Shown here piece by piece: positions 10,310 through 21,637 of a DNA stretch of 64,000 bases. A program made the position numbers and the translations under genes. Location: positions 17,275,393 to 17,339,392 of the forward strand of contig OV651830.1 of the NCBI GenBank assembly GCA_927349885.1. The letters run 5' to 3'. The notes beneath the pieces are model-generated. The model did not search any database. It saw nothing but the letters and a program-made list of their open reading frames with translations, and had not been told where the DNA came from. Origin of the DNA: Psylliodes chrysocephalus. Lineage: Eukaryota; Arthropoda; Insecta; Coleoptera; Chrysomelidae. Positions within the stretch are counted from its first letter, which is position 1; each line of letters begins with the position of its first letter.

Positions 10310-12612
10310 ACAATACATGGTTGGGATTTGGCTCTTGGGGCTAGGGCAATTATTCTTGTCGGGATATTAAGACCAAATTTGGTATATAGATGTATTACCC
10401 CATAAATATGAAAATCGCTTATAAAATATTTATTTTCACCTGTTTCATTTAAAAAGTTCTAACTGCCTTTTTGTCATTTCCATTTCCCTTTAGGGGATGT
10501 TGGGGGTAAGATTTTTATATAAAAACGTTGTAAATCAGGTCTATTGTAAATGTGTCCAAAAAATTATATCTTCTGTAACTATTTTTAAATGCCAACCCCA
10601 CATCAGAAGTATGTCCAAAATACTTTTTGGAAAATTTTTACAAAAAATATTGAAATTTTGGGTATATACAGGGTGTCCCGACGAGAAAATGTCGAATACA
10701 AAAGTTTTACGGTCTACGGAGGCACCTATATTACAAAAATATTCACCAATATACAGGGTGCTCCCAAAAAGCAAGGCGACATAAAAAATATTTTTTCAAA
10801 TTTTTGAGTTCTTTTTAAAAAAACAAGTATTTTTGTCCAAAACACCATATTTTAAAATTCGATTGTTTTTAAGCTTTTGATTTTCGAAATTTGACTTTTT
10901 CACAATTTGACAAGCTGAAGCACCCAAACGCTTGAAGTTAGGGAAAAATAGAGTACATGTCCCTATATTGTTTTTTCATATTCTATCCACATTTGCAAAC
11001 TTTTGGATTAACTGAATCTAAAAAAATCCTACTTCCGGTTAAGCCGCATATTTGTATAAAGCATAAAAAATTAAGATAGGGACATGTAAGCCCTTTTACT
11101 CTAATTTTAACCGTTTTAGAGCTATAGCTTGTCAAAGTGTGAAAAAGTCAATTTTCGAATGTCCAAAGCTTGAAAACAATTGAATTTAGACATATGGTGT
11201 TTTTGACACAAATACTTAAATTTTTTAGCAGAATTAAAATACAAAATAAAATATAGGGTGTTTCATTTGAAATAAATAATTTTAATGTTACTTTGATTGT
11301 TGGGGGCACCCTGTATATTATAAAATATTTTCACAATAGGTGCCTCTGCAAACCATAAAACTGTTGTATCTGACTTTTAATCGTTTCAAAAACAAGAGAT
11401 ATTGGACTTCTACACACTAATGGGACATCCTGTATATATGAGATAATACCCTCTCCATTTTCACTTAGGGGATGTTGGGGTTAAGATTTGAAAATTAGGA
11501 ATATTGTAAATAAGCTAAAAACTGTATGTCCCATAAATATGAAAATCGCATAAAAAATTCGCCTGCCCCCCTACCCCCTATCTGATGTGGAGGGATTGTC
11601 ACCCTCAAAAAATAAAGTAACAATATTGTTAATAGAACAGTTTCAATCTGCGATTTTTTCTACATACTACAACCCAAAATATAATTTTTTTTTTAAATTG
11701 GACCTGAACGATCATATTTCAGATGTGGGGGTTGGTATTTAAAAATAGTTACAGGGGATAAAAATCTTATTTTTGTCATATTTACAAAAGAACTGATTTA
11801 CAAAGTTTTTGTATAAAAATATTACCAATACCATCCCCTAGAGGGAGATGGAGGTGGTGGCATCCCTAAAAAATCAAGTTAGAACTTTTTAAGAGTATAA
11901 CAGTTAAAATCTATACGTACATACTCAAAAGTTTTATTTTTTTGACAATATTTTTGTTTCCTTTTTACTTGATTTTTTTGTGGATGCAACCCCTCTAGGG
12001 GATGATAATGATATAATTTTTATACAAAAACGTTGCAAATTAGGTCTATTGTAAATATGCAAAAATAAGATTTTTAGCTACTTTGTAACTATTATTAAAT
12101 GCCATCCGCAACATCCAAACATAAAGAAAAAATCGTAGTTTTCAACTGTTATATTTAAAAATTTCTAATTTGGTTTTTTGGGGACGTCACCCCCTCCATC
12201 TCCCTCTAGGGGATGTTAGTGGTAAGATTTTTACACAAAAATGTTGCAAATCAGGTTTATTGTAAATATACCAAATATAAGATTTTTTAGCTCCTCTGTA
12301 ACTGTTCTTAAATGCCAGCCCCTACGTCCGAACTATGATTGTTCAAATTTTGGCAAAAATGTTATCAAAAAAAATTGAAATTTCTGGTTTGTATGTAAAA
12401 AAAAATCGTAGATTGAAACGGTTTTATTAACAAAATTTTAACTTTATGTTTTGAGGGTGACACCCCTTCCATATGAGATAGGGGGTAGGGAGGGCGAATT
12501 TTTTTTATTCTGTTTTCATATTTATAGGACAATACATCCATATACCAAGGTTGGTTTCAATATCTCAACCCGAACTGCCATAGCCTCAAGAGCCGAGCCA
12601 CAAAACATTTTG
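10310..12612. mobile_element. composite nonautonomous element with inverted and tandem ~210-bp units
   Basis: The segment 10322-10440 is repeated inverted at about 12500-12610 (shared words include GGTATAT.GATGTATT and ATAAATATGAAAA). Units starting AGGGGATGTTGGGG with GTAAGATTTTTAT and a GGTCTATTGTAAAT motif occur forward at 10494, 11467, 11996 and 12207, and 11500-11900 is an inverted copy of 12170-12530. The whole is a mosaic of direct and inverted copies of one unit, with another palindromic element nested at 10669-11432. No open frame of note. It lies in the upstream part of the 12.4-kb element. Confidence 0.6.
10669..11432. mobile_element. palindromic mariner-type miniature element, 764 bp
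   Basis: It starts CAGGGTGTCCCGA and ends with the inverse GGGACATCCTG, flanked by TA at 10667-10668 and 11433-11434. The two halves are near-complete reverse complements of about 350 bp each (shared words GAGGCACCTAT, ACACCATAT, GACTTTTTCACA, GACATG), so the element is one large hairpin. Nonautonomous and probably young relative to its surroundings. Confidence 0.8.
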
Positions 12613-13248
12613 TTTAACAGTACTTGTGTTAAATGTACAGTGGTATTGTTAATTTGATATTATTTATATTGGCACATTATTATTTGATAGATCTCTACGC
12701 CTTCGTGACAAAGTAAATTTAGGCTTCAACCCCTTGAATTGTACATATTAATATGCTATTTAGATGAACACCACTATAATTACGAATTATAATTAACATC
12801 TATTATAATTTTTTCCTACTACTGTAAGTTCATTAAAATAGGTACTTACCAACACATTTTTGGCTAAGTTTCTCCACTTCCAGAATACCAATTTTTTTAA
12901 AAATTGTTTTTAAATATTGTTTATTTGTAAAGGTACCTTTTTTAATTGTTTTTATAACCATTAGAGCAATGAACAATAACCTATCACAACGTATACACAT
13001 CGCACAACAAAACACTAAACCGAGTTATCGAACTAAAACATAAAGATGCGTTTTATACGTTCGTTACCTCATAATATTAGATACCTTATGTTAAAAGGGC
13101 ATAAGCGAAAAAATATTTTAACGTAGAAAACAAATCGTTCCCATCTTTAAATCAAGTCCGGGAACTCTGACGAAATTTTGTTTTTCTGAGTTTAACAGAA
13201 CTTCTGTTAAGTTTACAGTGGCGTTGTTAATTTTATATTATTTAGATT
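12613..13248. repeat. pair of ~58-bp direct repeats (subterminal)
   Basis: Positions 12613-12669 and 13191-13248 are about 80 percent alike (TTTAACAG.ACTT, then TACAGTGG and TTGTTAATTT). The roughly 520 bp between them shows no coding signal. Both copies carry the AACAG and TGTTA words that mark the right subterminal zone of the 12.4-kb element. Confidence 0.6.
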
Positions 13249-13736
13249 CCTGTAACACTTCCGATTTTATATCTTTACAGTTCAACTAATGCTACTATCT
13301 TATTTCTATTATTTTAACAGAATATTATTGTATATTTTTTAGTACGGGTTAATTATTATTGTTACATTAGATCTGTAAAATAAACAATAGTTTATGTAAT
13401 ATTAACAAAGTATAATTTAGTTGAACATAAAATAATATAAATATAATAATACTCTTTTTGTTACAGTAATAACATTTTGGTCAATAGCTGACAGAAATTT
13501 GCTATTATGTCAATGAAAGATTACTATACGTTTGATAAAATTCTATCCCCTGGACAAAATATTTATCATTAGTTTGATAATGTAGACTTTATTATATAAA
13601 TCTAACACGTTAGTAACAATGAAAACGAACTATTATATCAACAGTTTTTTTTGTAATGATTATAAATTTATGTTAAATTAATAAAAAGCATTCTTTAAAA
13701 CCTTAACAATAGTTATTTTGTTAATAGAGCATATAT
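13249..13736. repeat. right subterminal zone of the 12.4-kb element
   Basis: Non-coding and very AT-rich, with scattered TGTTA, GTTACAGTAATAAC, TTAACAG and TAACAATAGTTA words in both orientations, mirroring the left zone. No protein signal seen. Confidence 0.4.
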
Positions 13737-13831
13737 AATTTTTTGAGTGTATACTTAAGGAAAATAAGCAATTTTACTCCATATTTCAACAAATCACCTG
13801 GTGACCTATTTTCAAACTATTTCAAATGATT

Positions 13832-14010
13832 TATCTCATAAGAAATGTCATATGTCAGCGTCAAAACAGTATTTTGAAAGCCAGTAAGAAGTAAAATTCT
13901 TAGGAGTATATTAATTCTCCCAAAAAAACTGAGAAAAACAGTTAGTTTTCACTGGTTTTAAAAATACTATTTCCACGTTGACGTATGATACTTTTCATGA
14001 AAATATTGAG
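13832..14010. repeat. short inverted repeat, ~50-bp arms
   Basis: Arm 13832-13886 pairs imperfectly with 13953-14010 (GTCATATGTCAGCGT against ACGTTGACGTATGA). Downstream to 14165 there are several ATTCGAATGAT palindromes like the one near 1042. Possibly a degraded miniature element. Confidence 0.4.
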
Positions 14011-14165
14011 AGAAATGAGTACTGCCATAGTTTTAAAATATGACTCTCGTTTGTTTATTACAATTTCAAACATTTCAAATGATTCGAATGATATTGGTAT
14101 AATTGAAATAATTCGGATAATGGTAATAATGGAATATTCGAATGATTTACCATTCGAATGATCAC

Positions 14166-14312
14166 ATCACTACTCGTTGGTGGAAGATCCATAAATATTT
14201 TTAAAGCTCTTTGTATGTCTGGATAAAATTCACAATGTTTGGACGCTATATCATTGTGTGCAGAGAGCTCTTTCGTATTCCAGTTAGCTATCCACGTTTG
14301 ATATTCAGCTTG
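14166..14312 (-). pseudogene. hAT transposase C-terminal scrap
   Basis: A 49-codon minus-strand frame reads ASKHCEFYPDIQRALKIFMD and then LPPTSSD, which matches the start of the hAT dimerisation region (family form: LP.TS..AERSFS). It is cut at the left where the palindromic ATTCGAATG sequence begins and meets a stop at the upstream side. No terminal repeats seen. Confidence 0.55.
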
Positions 14313-14957
14313 TCAATTCCAAATTTTTACACTATTTTCACTTTCTGACCGGCAGTGAAAAAGTATTATTTTTTATGTTTTTTGATGTAACAGGCTTAAG
14401 GAAAAACTAACACTAGAGTCTTCGGAAAAGAGGGATGTAAGCGACGTAATAAGAGAATCCAGATATGCAATAAATACAGGGTGTCTGTAAAACGTCTTTA
14501 CAAAAACATACCACATATTCCTTAGACCAAAATAAGTCGATTTAAGTAAAATTACCTTAGTACAAAGTTGCTTCGTTTGGGCTCCAGAGGGCCTTGAAGT
14601 TACAATTTTTAAATCGTTTTTCCCATATAAATTTAAAACGGCATATGCGATTTTACTGAAATTGGTATATTGGTAGAGTTTTATGTGGCAAAAAAATGGT
14701 ATTAAAATTTTGTCCGATAATAATACATAGGCGTAGAACTTGATTTTTTATATAATTGCACCTTTAAAAATTCTACGCCAATGGAAGAAAAGGAGTTTAT
14801 GTATGAAATTTAGATTGCGCAACTCATTTACTTTAAAAAAGATACTCTTGATAAGACTCGATTACTCTCATGGTTTTCGCTAAATTTCTGTTTTAATAAT
14901 TTAGAGTGTATAGGTCTCACAAAAATATTTATTTACAACATAATCAAAATAGAGATT

Positions 14958-17111
14958 TTACAAAAATTGTTCAAAATCTTCACCATTTTCACGCATACAA
15001 AGATTTATACGTCGAAGAAAATTAAAATGTATCCTTTCCATAACTTCTTCATCGCCTCTAAGATTGTTTATTGCATCTTGAATACGTTGCTAGAGTTGTT
15101 CCTCATTTTCTACAGGTTCCCTGTAAATTGTGGATTTCAGATGTCCCCATAAAAAGTAATCCATCGGTGATAGGTCTGGGGAACGTGGTGGCCAGTTTAC
15201 AGGTGCGTCATTACCTCTGCCTATCCATTTGTGTGAATATTGTTCATTCAAGTGGTTTCTAACGTTTAAAGAAAAATGTGGTGAAGCTCCATCTTGCATA
15301 AACCACATATCTCTCCGAAGTTGGAGAGGTAAATCTTCTAACAATTCTGGCAACGTATTTTGTAGAAAATCCAAATAATTTTCTCCAGTTAATCTTCGTG
15401 GAAGTATGACAGGACCAACAATGAAATTACCAATTATTCCAGCCCACACATTAATTTTGAATTCATGCTGAAAATGGTTTACCTTTATTGCATGCGGATT
15501 TTCAATGGCGTAAACATGTTCATTATGGGTATTAGTTATACCTCTTCTTGTAAAACTGTAATAATTGGCATTATTATTTTTAAAATACAAAGAATTTAAC
15601 AAAAATCCCAAAAATATCTAATATTTTTAATATCTATTAAATTAACTCAACATATTTATTAAAACCAAACAATTAGAAATAGTTCATTGTACTAGAAAAT
15701 TAAAGGACAAATCGTGCGAATAATCATTAAAAATAAATAAGTAGAGTTTCTTTTTAAAATAATCACGTTAAGGTTCATATAAATAGAGAGTCAATCGTTG
15801 ACACAAAAGGGACTCAAGGGGCGGCCGTTGGGCCAAACCTATGCCCAAAAATGTATTAATATCTATTATATATAGTAAAGTGTGTTGTAGTGTTTTGTTT
15901 TCAAAGGTAATATCTATTTTATTTTAACATGTTTAAATCTCTTGTTTGGGTTATGTATTTTAAAACAGTTCATTAGTCTTTCTTCAAATGCCAATTCTTT
16001 CATTTTCGTCCCAAGTTTACTTATTAAATGTTTATCAGTTTTAAGGGTTTTATCATATAAAGAGTTTTTTTATTATAGTAAAAAGTTTTTGTGATGTAAA
16101 ATGTTTCATTTTATTAAAGTTTTATCATAGATTATATTCTATTAACATGGTTTATCATAATAAAGATTTTACAATTATGAGTAGTAATTTTTGCTTATCT
16201 TATTTCAAAAATAAAGATTGTTTTGATTTATTAAAATTGTTAATAATTTTTTTACTTATATATAAATATACATGTTATTGTTTATTAACCTATTTTATTC
16301 TCACCTCTTTCCAAAAACCAGTAAGAAATATTCCGAGCATGTTAAGCCTCGGCGTTCCTACCCTTAAGGACTTGAGAGTCTTAAGTCAGTTGCCAAAACC
16401 GCTCGACATATGCTATTAAGGGATGTTTTTTTTGTATTTTTATTATTTTCTTTTATTATTTTATTTTGCCACTGGCGAATGGATGTTCCTTCAGGACTCC
16501 ACGACCCTAGGGCTGGTGACAGGCGCTGCCTTTATCCCTTAATAGTATATTAACAGCAGTAGCTAAAGACCTATCAGTAGTTACAAATGGTCTTTAGGCT
16601 AACTGGTTGTTACAAAACCCGCTTCATCGGTAAAGAGAACCTTCTTGACAAAGTTTGGATCTCTTTTTCTTTGCATATTAACAAATCGACAAAAACCCAA
16701 ACGAATTTGAGGATCATGGACTAATAATTCTTGTACGGGCTTCTTATGGTATGGATATATATATAGCAATTGTTCTCTAAGCACTTTATGAACGACATCT
16801 TTACTTACTCCTAGTTCGCTTCCAATTCGTCTGGTGCTTAATTCTGGATATTCTTCAACACGTTCTAAAATGTCTTCTTCAACTTCAGGAATCCTTACAA
16901 AACGTGCTTTTCCATTATCAACAGTGTTGGGAGCAAAGGAACCGGTCTCCCGAAGACGTCTCTCAACAGCAGCAAAAGTTGGGTGGCTAGGTACACGACG
17001 ATTTGGAAACCTTTCAGAGTACACCCTGACACTCTCTCGAGCATTTCCTTCACAAAATTCTAATGTCAGTAACATATCGGTATATTCTGCATTGGTATAT
17101 TGTACAGCCAT
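14958..17111 (-). pseudogene. mariner A transposase, split by solo LTR, one nonsense codon
   Basis: The N-terminal part runs from the ATG at 17111 (MAVQYTNAEYTDML) to 16615. It holds a DUF4817 helix-turn-helix (SERFPNRRVPSHPTF) and the first catalytic Asp (LFTDEAGF). The C-terminal part continues from 15556 down to a TAA at 14958, with NVWAGIIG, the second Asp (MQDGASPHF) and third Asp (PPRSPDLSPMDYFLWG). By hand count 38 residues separate the second and third Asp. Removing 15557-16614 with one copy of the 4-bp duplication rejoins the frame exactly. A TAG at 15087-15089 interrupts the last 43 codons, so the copy was dying by that independent mutation as well. Confidence 0.85.
15557..16614. 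mobile_element. solo LTR of a retrotransposon, 1,058 bp
   Basis: It begins TGTAATAATTGG and ends CTGGTTGTTACA, the TG...CA ends of an LTR, and is flanked by AAAC on both sides (15553-15556 and 16615-16618). It interrupts the mariner A transposase precisely between GF and TRR of the first-Asp region. No gag or pol is present, so it is a solo LTR formed by recombination. Transcription direction and LTR superfamily cannot be told from this sequence. Confidence 0.75.
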
Positions 17112-17394
17112 ATTAATAAACCATGCATTTGTTTTTTTAGTTATTGAGTCAGATAGAATACTTTCAATCGTTAACAAGAGATTAGGTGTTAAAACTTGAC
17201 AATATTTTTATTTAGATGAAACTATGGAAACCAACAATAAATGTTTTTGTATACGTATTGCAGGCAAATAATTAATATTCCTCAAAAAATTGTACATGGC
17301 AAGAATCGAGTATTTTTGTTAAAAGTCTCGATTAGAGGTGTTGAAGAAGATATGAAAAAAGTACATTTTTATGTTTTTCATCGTATAAAATTTT

Positions 17395-17785
17395 GTCCGA
17401 TAATAATACATAGGCGTAGAACTTGATTTTTTAAATAATTTCACCTTTAAAAATTCTACGCCAATGGCAGAAAAGGGGTTTGAGTATGAAATTTGGATTG
17501 GGTACTCATTTACTACAAAAAAGTACCCTTGATAACACTCGATTTACTCTCATGGTTTTGACAAAGTTTGTATTTTAATAATTATTGTTTATGTTCTAAA
17601 ATTAAAAAAATGCAAATTTCGTCAAAACCATGAGAGTACTCGAGTCTTATCAGGAGTACCTTTTTTAAAGTAAATGAGTTGCGCAATCCAAATTTCATAC
17701 TCAAACTCCTTTTCTTTCATTGGCGTAGAATTTTTAAAGGTGCAATTATTTAAAAAATCAAGTTCTACGCCTATGTATTAATATC
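17395..17785. repeat. palindrome formed by duplicated inner arm of mariner A
   Basis: 17395-17590 is a forward copy of 14715-14905, and 17600-17785 is its inverse, so the two face each other across an AT-rich centre near 17590. Shared words: GCGTAGAACTTGATTTTTTA, CTACGCCAATGG, CTCATGGTTTT. Confidence 0.8.
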
Positions 17786-18028
17786 GGACAAAATTTTAAT
17801 ACCATTTTTTTTGCCACATAAAACTCTACCAATATACCAAATTTCAGCAAAATCGCATATGCCGTTTTAAATTTATATGGGAAAAACGATTTAAAAATTG
17901 TAACTTCAAGGCTCTCTGGAGCCCAAACGAAGCAACTTTGTACTAAGGTAATTTTACTTAAATCGACTTATTTTGGTCTAAGGAATATGTGGTATGTTTT
18001 TGTAAAGACCTTTTACAGACATCCTGTA

Positions 18029-19145
18029 TATTCAACCTATAATATTCTTCAACTATATTAGCCTAAATATTATTTCTATGAGATTGTTGTTCGTAATGCA
18101 TGTCTTACGCGTTGTTGATTAAGTCGTAAAAGCCAGGGGGGACGCAAATGTCCCTCTTTGTCCCCCCAAACGACGCCCATGGCCCCAGGAGGTTAGATTA
18201 TTAGTCATAATTTTATGTGGCAATTCTTCTCATTGCCAATAAAAGTTGATGAAATATTTTAAATTTTGAAGAATTTATTTGTTTTTGAGTATCTTGGGGG
18301 TCAAATTAATATACTCCGTATATGTTCGAATATTGCATAAAAAAAAGAACAAAAATCTATCCTTGATTTACGAATAATTGACAGTTTACGGCCACTTTAT
18401 TTAGACACCTAGTAGTTAAACTAAATTGCTTAAATACCGTATATCGAAGTTCAAATATATCAGGTTTTTCATGAAAATCACAAATTAGTTTCGGTTGAAC
18501 TATAAACCTCAATTTTGCAATTTCTAGGCCGTTACCATTATGTTCATTTAAAAATTATAATTTTTACATAAATGTTGTGAAATCAAAATTATATTGTAGT
18601 TACGCAGACTTTTATAGTATTAGTTAATTAGTAAGCGGGTTCCATGGTCGTCTATTTTTATGCTGTCTTTTAATTAAAAATATTACTACTTGAATAATAA
18701 TTTGTATTTATTTGTAGATAATAAACGTTAAAAATGAAATATGAAGCGTTACTACCGGAATGGATGGGTGTGTATAGAATGAAAAGAAGACAAATAAGTT
18801 TAAATGATTGTGTAAAGATTTTATATTCATTACAAAACAAAGCGAAAACCAAAAAGTTTAGTAGATTATTGAGAGGGCCAAACTATTTGTTGCGCAGAAT
18901 CCTAGCATCAGTGACCGGTTTGTTATCGTTTGTATTAAATAGAATGGCCGTACAGACATAATATATTTTACGAGGATAAAAAAAAATCAGAATGGCCGTG
19001 CAGAGTATGCAATATATTTCATAGAAATTATTATTGTTTATCACAATATAGATATATAAGATTTATTGGGATGTACCGTATAATGTAGGTTGTGACTATA
19101 GTAGTAATGAGACTGGTTTTTTACTCTACGAAGTTTTTATTTCTT
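18029..19145. other. no gene recognised
   Basis: A short GC-richer patch at 18130-18195 (GGGGGGACGC, CCCCCCAAACGACG) resembles transposon-end debris. A 75-codon frame at 18734-18961 (plus) has no recognisable motif and composition like its surroundings. I do not call it a gene. Confidence 0.4.
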
Positions 19146-19367
19146 TCAAACATCAATGTTATCACCTTGGGCAGCTACATACGAATGAAAACGTTGTTCC
19201 CACTGTTCGTATCAACGCTGGAAGTCTTCAACTGTTATGGTTTTCAGCATGTCCGTTACAGTTTTTTTGGAGATTTCTAAAGTTCCGAAATGACGGCCTT
19301 TGAGGACATTTTTCAGTTTCAGAAAAAGGAAGAAGTCACAGGAACAGAGGTCAGGGGAATAAGGGGA
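19146..19367 (-). pseudogene. mariner transposase C-terminal scrap
   Basis: Minus-strand reading shows PSPYSPDLCSCDFFLF, KLKNVLKGRHFGT, one in-frame TGA and then YEQWEQRFHSYVAAQGD to a stop. This is the third-Asp region and C-terminus of a classic mariner (SETMAR-like, family form HPPYSPDLAPCDFFLFP), a different lineage from mariner A-C here. The upstream part is missing at the junction with the next relic. Confidence 0.75.
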
Positions 19368-19399
19368 TGGGGAACTACTAGAAATTGTGAAATTAAGTA

Positions 19400-19489
19400 A
19401 GCCTCCAGTACGTCATGGTATTGATGTTGTGCGTCTTCCTCCCTACCACTGCAAACTAAATCCTATTGTACTGATATGGGCACAAGTTA
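19400..19489 (+). pseudogene. older DD82E transposase relic, left piece
   Basis: Plus-strand frame reads HGIDVVRLPPYHCKLNPIVL and then IWAQV. This is the third-catalytic-residue region of the same family as the element inserted in it, but the catalytic Glu is Val here (NPIVL instead of NPIEL). It is cut at TA (19488-19489) by that insertion and resumes at 21638. Confidence 0.7.
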
Positions 19490-21635
19490 TAGTCTATTTT
19501 TATGTATGAGAGAGTATTAAAATAATAAAGCGTTTGTAATTCATAGGCGTATCACTTCTTTTAGTAGACAGTTAAAATATTTTTTGAAGTTATTCCTCGA
19601 TTCTACACTTATATTTTCCCCTAATTAACCTGCTTATAACTTCTAAACAGCTGAAGGTAAAAAAGTGCAATTTTTTCTAAAATGTTTTATTTTTCCACAA
19701 GGTATGTTAAGAACATTGTGTCAAACGGGTTATGTAGGTATAAGGGTTTAAAATTTGACTTTTAAACAACGTTACGTTCATAAATAATAATTTTAATATA
19801 AAAACTACTTCTTACCTACAAATCCAAATCAGAATCGAAATCAGAAGATGAACTGTCGCAACCAATATTTACAATGAGTGGTTCGATCATTTCATCAGTA
19901 ATATTGCCCAACTTCCACATTTTCTCTTCTTCTTTAATCGTATGATTTACTGCCTTTTCCCAGTTTTCAGGCTTCACATTATTTACAGCCTCCAAAAACA
20001 ACTGTTTAACATCACTCATTTTAAAAGAATTATTTTTTCTTGAAACTTCTCCCTTTATCTGTGCCCATATCAGTTCAATCGGTTTTACTTCGCAATGATA
20101 TGGTGGTGATCTAACCACCGTCATCCCACGATTTTTTGCAATTTCATCAATTTCATATTTTTTGAATTTCTCTTTACGAAGGGAACACAAATGATACAGT
20201 TCTTTTCTCACAGAACCGGGATGGAACTTAATATTCTTTGAATTTAGCCAATTCTGTAAATCTTTTTTTAACCACTTGGTTGTGGGCATTTTTTCTATAA
20301 GTCTCGAGTGATAACTTGCATTATCCATTACTATTATACAGTTCTCACGAAGAAGATCTATAATTTGTTCGAACCACTCTTTAAAGACATCAGCATTCAT
20401 GTCCTTATGGTAGTCACCGGTACGAGTAGATTCAAAAGTCAATAAACCACCTTTAACAAAACCGTTTGAACTACCGATGTGTACTATTATTAGTCTGCGC
20501 CCCTTTCCTGATGGTGGATTTAAACCAGTAGATAAATTATTTAAAAAAGCCTGTCTTCGACTTGTAATAGTTTCATCTTGCCAAAATTTATTTGGTTTAT
20601 GTCCCTCGTTGATCCATGTTTCATCTAAATAAAATATATTTCTTTTTTGGTTTCTCATTTCTTTTATAGTCCTTAGGTAATTTCTTCTCCATACTACAAT
20701 ATCGCTTCTTTCTATTAAAATAGACTTTCTGGAATGCTTTTTCCATAAAAAACCTATTTCTTTTAAAAGTTTTCATAGTGTGCTTCGACTCATTTCAGGG
20801 TAATATTTATCATCTCGAACGGTGAGAAGAACTTTGTCTACTGTCGGAAATTCTTTTCTAAAGAAGAACGCATGCACTTTCCTTCGAAGTTTTTCTTTCA
20901 AAAGATTTTCTAATTGAAATTTTGGTTTTCCTGGAGCTTTACGTGCTGTTTGAAACTCGCCACATTTCTCTTCTTTAACAACTTTGTAAATCGTAGATTT
21001 CCCAACACCAAGCGTACTACTAACTAATTCCACTGTGTCATCAACACTTTTACATAAATGTTTGTCTGTAAATGATTTAATACAATTAAATAATAATGTT
21101 TTTTCATTAACTGTTAAAGGACCGATTTTTTGTCGTTCACGCGGCCTTCCAAATTTTCCATGATCACACTAGAATTCACACTGCACCTTGCAAGTTGCAA
21201 CTAAACGACATTTAGTAAACTGTCAAGAATACACAACTTGGACCTCCTTACTAAATGGAAAACCTATAATCGCATTTTCGGTGAAATTTTTTGGGAAGGT
21301 TTTTATCTACTTATAATTCGATTACTGTAAGAAATTCTTGGAATTAAAATAAAACAAAATTGGCAAATAGGTACTTATTGAAAATAATCTTAAGATACGG
21401 CTATGTAATCTTTAATACACAGGGCTTTTGGCCTGTCCAAACCTTTTTCTATTGTTCTGTACAGCTTATGTTTATAAAGGACCAATAAAAGACCCAAAAC
21501 TTGTAATAGCTCAGGTACATTTATTACAATTTTAGGAAATATTTAGATTATTTTGTAAGAATATTTAAAATGACTGTACTAAGTTTTGCATTAGAAATGC
21601 TGTTTTATTACTCTCTCATACATAAAAATAGACTA
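19490..21635. mobile_element. IS630-Tc1-mariner group element, DD82E spacing, 2,146 bp
   Basis: Ends TAGTCTATTTTTATGTATGA (left) and its inverse (right) make near-perfect terminal repeats of about 40 bp, with TA duplicated at 19488-19489 and 21636-21637. It carries one minus-strand transposase gene. It inserted into an older relative lying in the opposite orientation. Confidence 0.85.
19816..21168 (-). pseudogene. DD82E-type DDE transposase, one internal stop, no clear ATG
   Basis: Minus-strand frame from about 21168 to the stop at 19816. N-terminal part: a helix-turn-helix (LVSSTLGVGKSTIYKVVKEE). Catalytic part: first Asp in IFYLDETWIN, second in IIVMDNASYHS, Glu in PPYHCEVKPIELIWAQIKG. I count 82 residues between the second Asp and the Glu, matching the DD82E (Sailor) group of the Tc1/mariner superfamily as I recall it. 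An acidic serine-rich tail (DSSSSDFDSDLDL) ends the protein. One in-frame TGA follows MSRSTL (about 20774), and no ATG is in frame upstream of the helix-turn-helix before a TAG at 21169-21171. A missing 5' exon or decay could explain this. Confidence 0.8.
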
Positions 21636-21637
21636 TA

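Larger units (their letters stand above)
1308..13749. mobile_element. candidate 12.4-kb CACTA/EnSpm-like DNA transposon
   Basis: The ends are perfect 13-bp inverted repeats, CACTCAAAAAATT at 1308-1320 and its reverse complement at 13737-13749, each flanked by TA (1306-1307 and 13750-13751). The first and last several hundred bases are both rich in AACAGTA/TACTGTTA-like words (left: about 1358, 1391, 1538, 1668, 1798, 1928; right: about 12617, 13193, 13316, 13463, 13649), as expected of transposase-binding subterminal repeats. Between them, both on the minus strand, lie a C2H2 plus TNP2-like gene (7566-10014) and an eight-exon SAM-like gene (4064-6403). Known: CACTA elements start with CACT-type ends, have short terminal repeats and subterminal repeats, and encode TNP2-type transposases. 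Inferred: that these parts form one element. A 13-bp match over 12 kb could be chance, and TA is not the usual 3-bp CACTA duplication. Confidence 0.5.
14477..18026. mobile_element. mariner element A (DUF4817/DDE type) with long terminal inverted repeats
   Basis: Left end CAGGGTGTCTGTAAAACGTC at 14477 and inverted right end finishing at 18026, flanked by TA at 14475-14476 and 18027-18028. The inverted arms are about 440 bp (14477-14920 and 17590-18026), long for mariner. Between them is a minus-strand transposase split by a solo LTR. At the right, 17395-17590 is a further forward copy of the inner left arm, making that end palindromic. Confidence 0.85.

Noticed and set aside
10497..10807. Three overlapping frames of 72-95 codons
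   Set aside because: They fall entirely inside the repeated units and the mariner-type terminal repeat.
18734..18961. 75-codon plus-strand frame
   Set aside because: No motif, no upstream signal, and composition like the neighbouring non-coding DNA.
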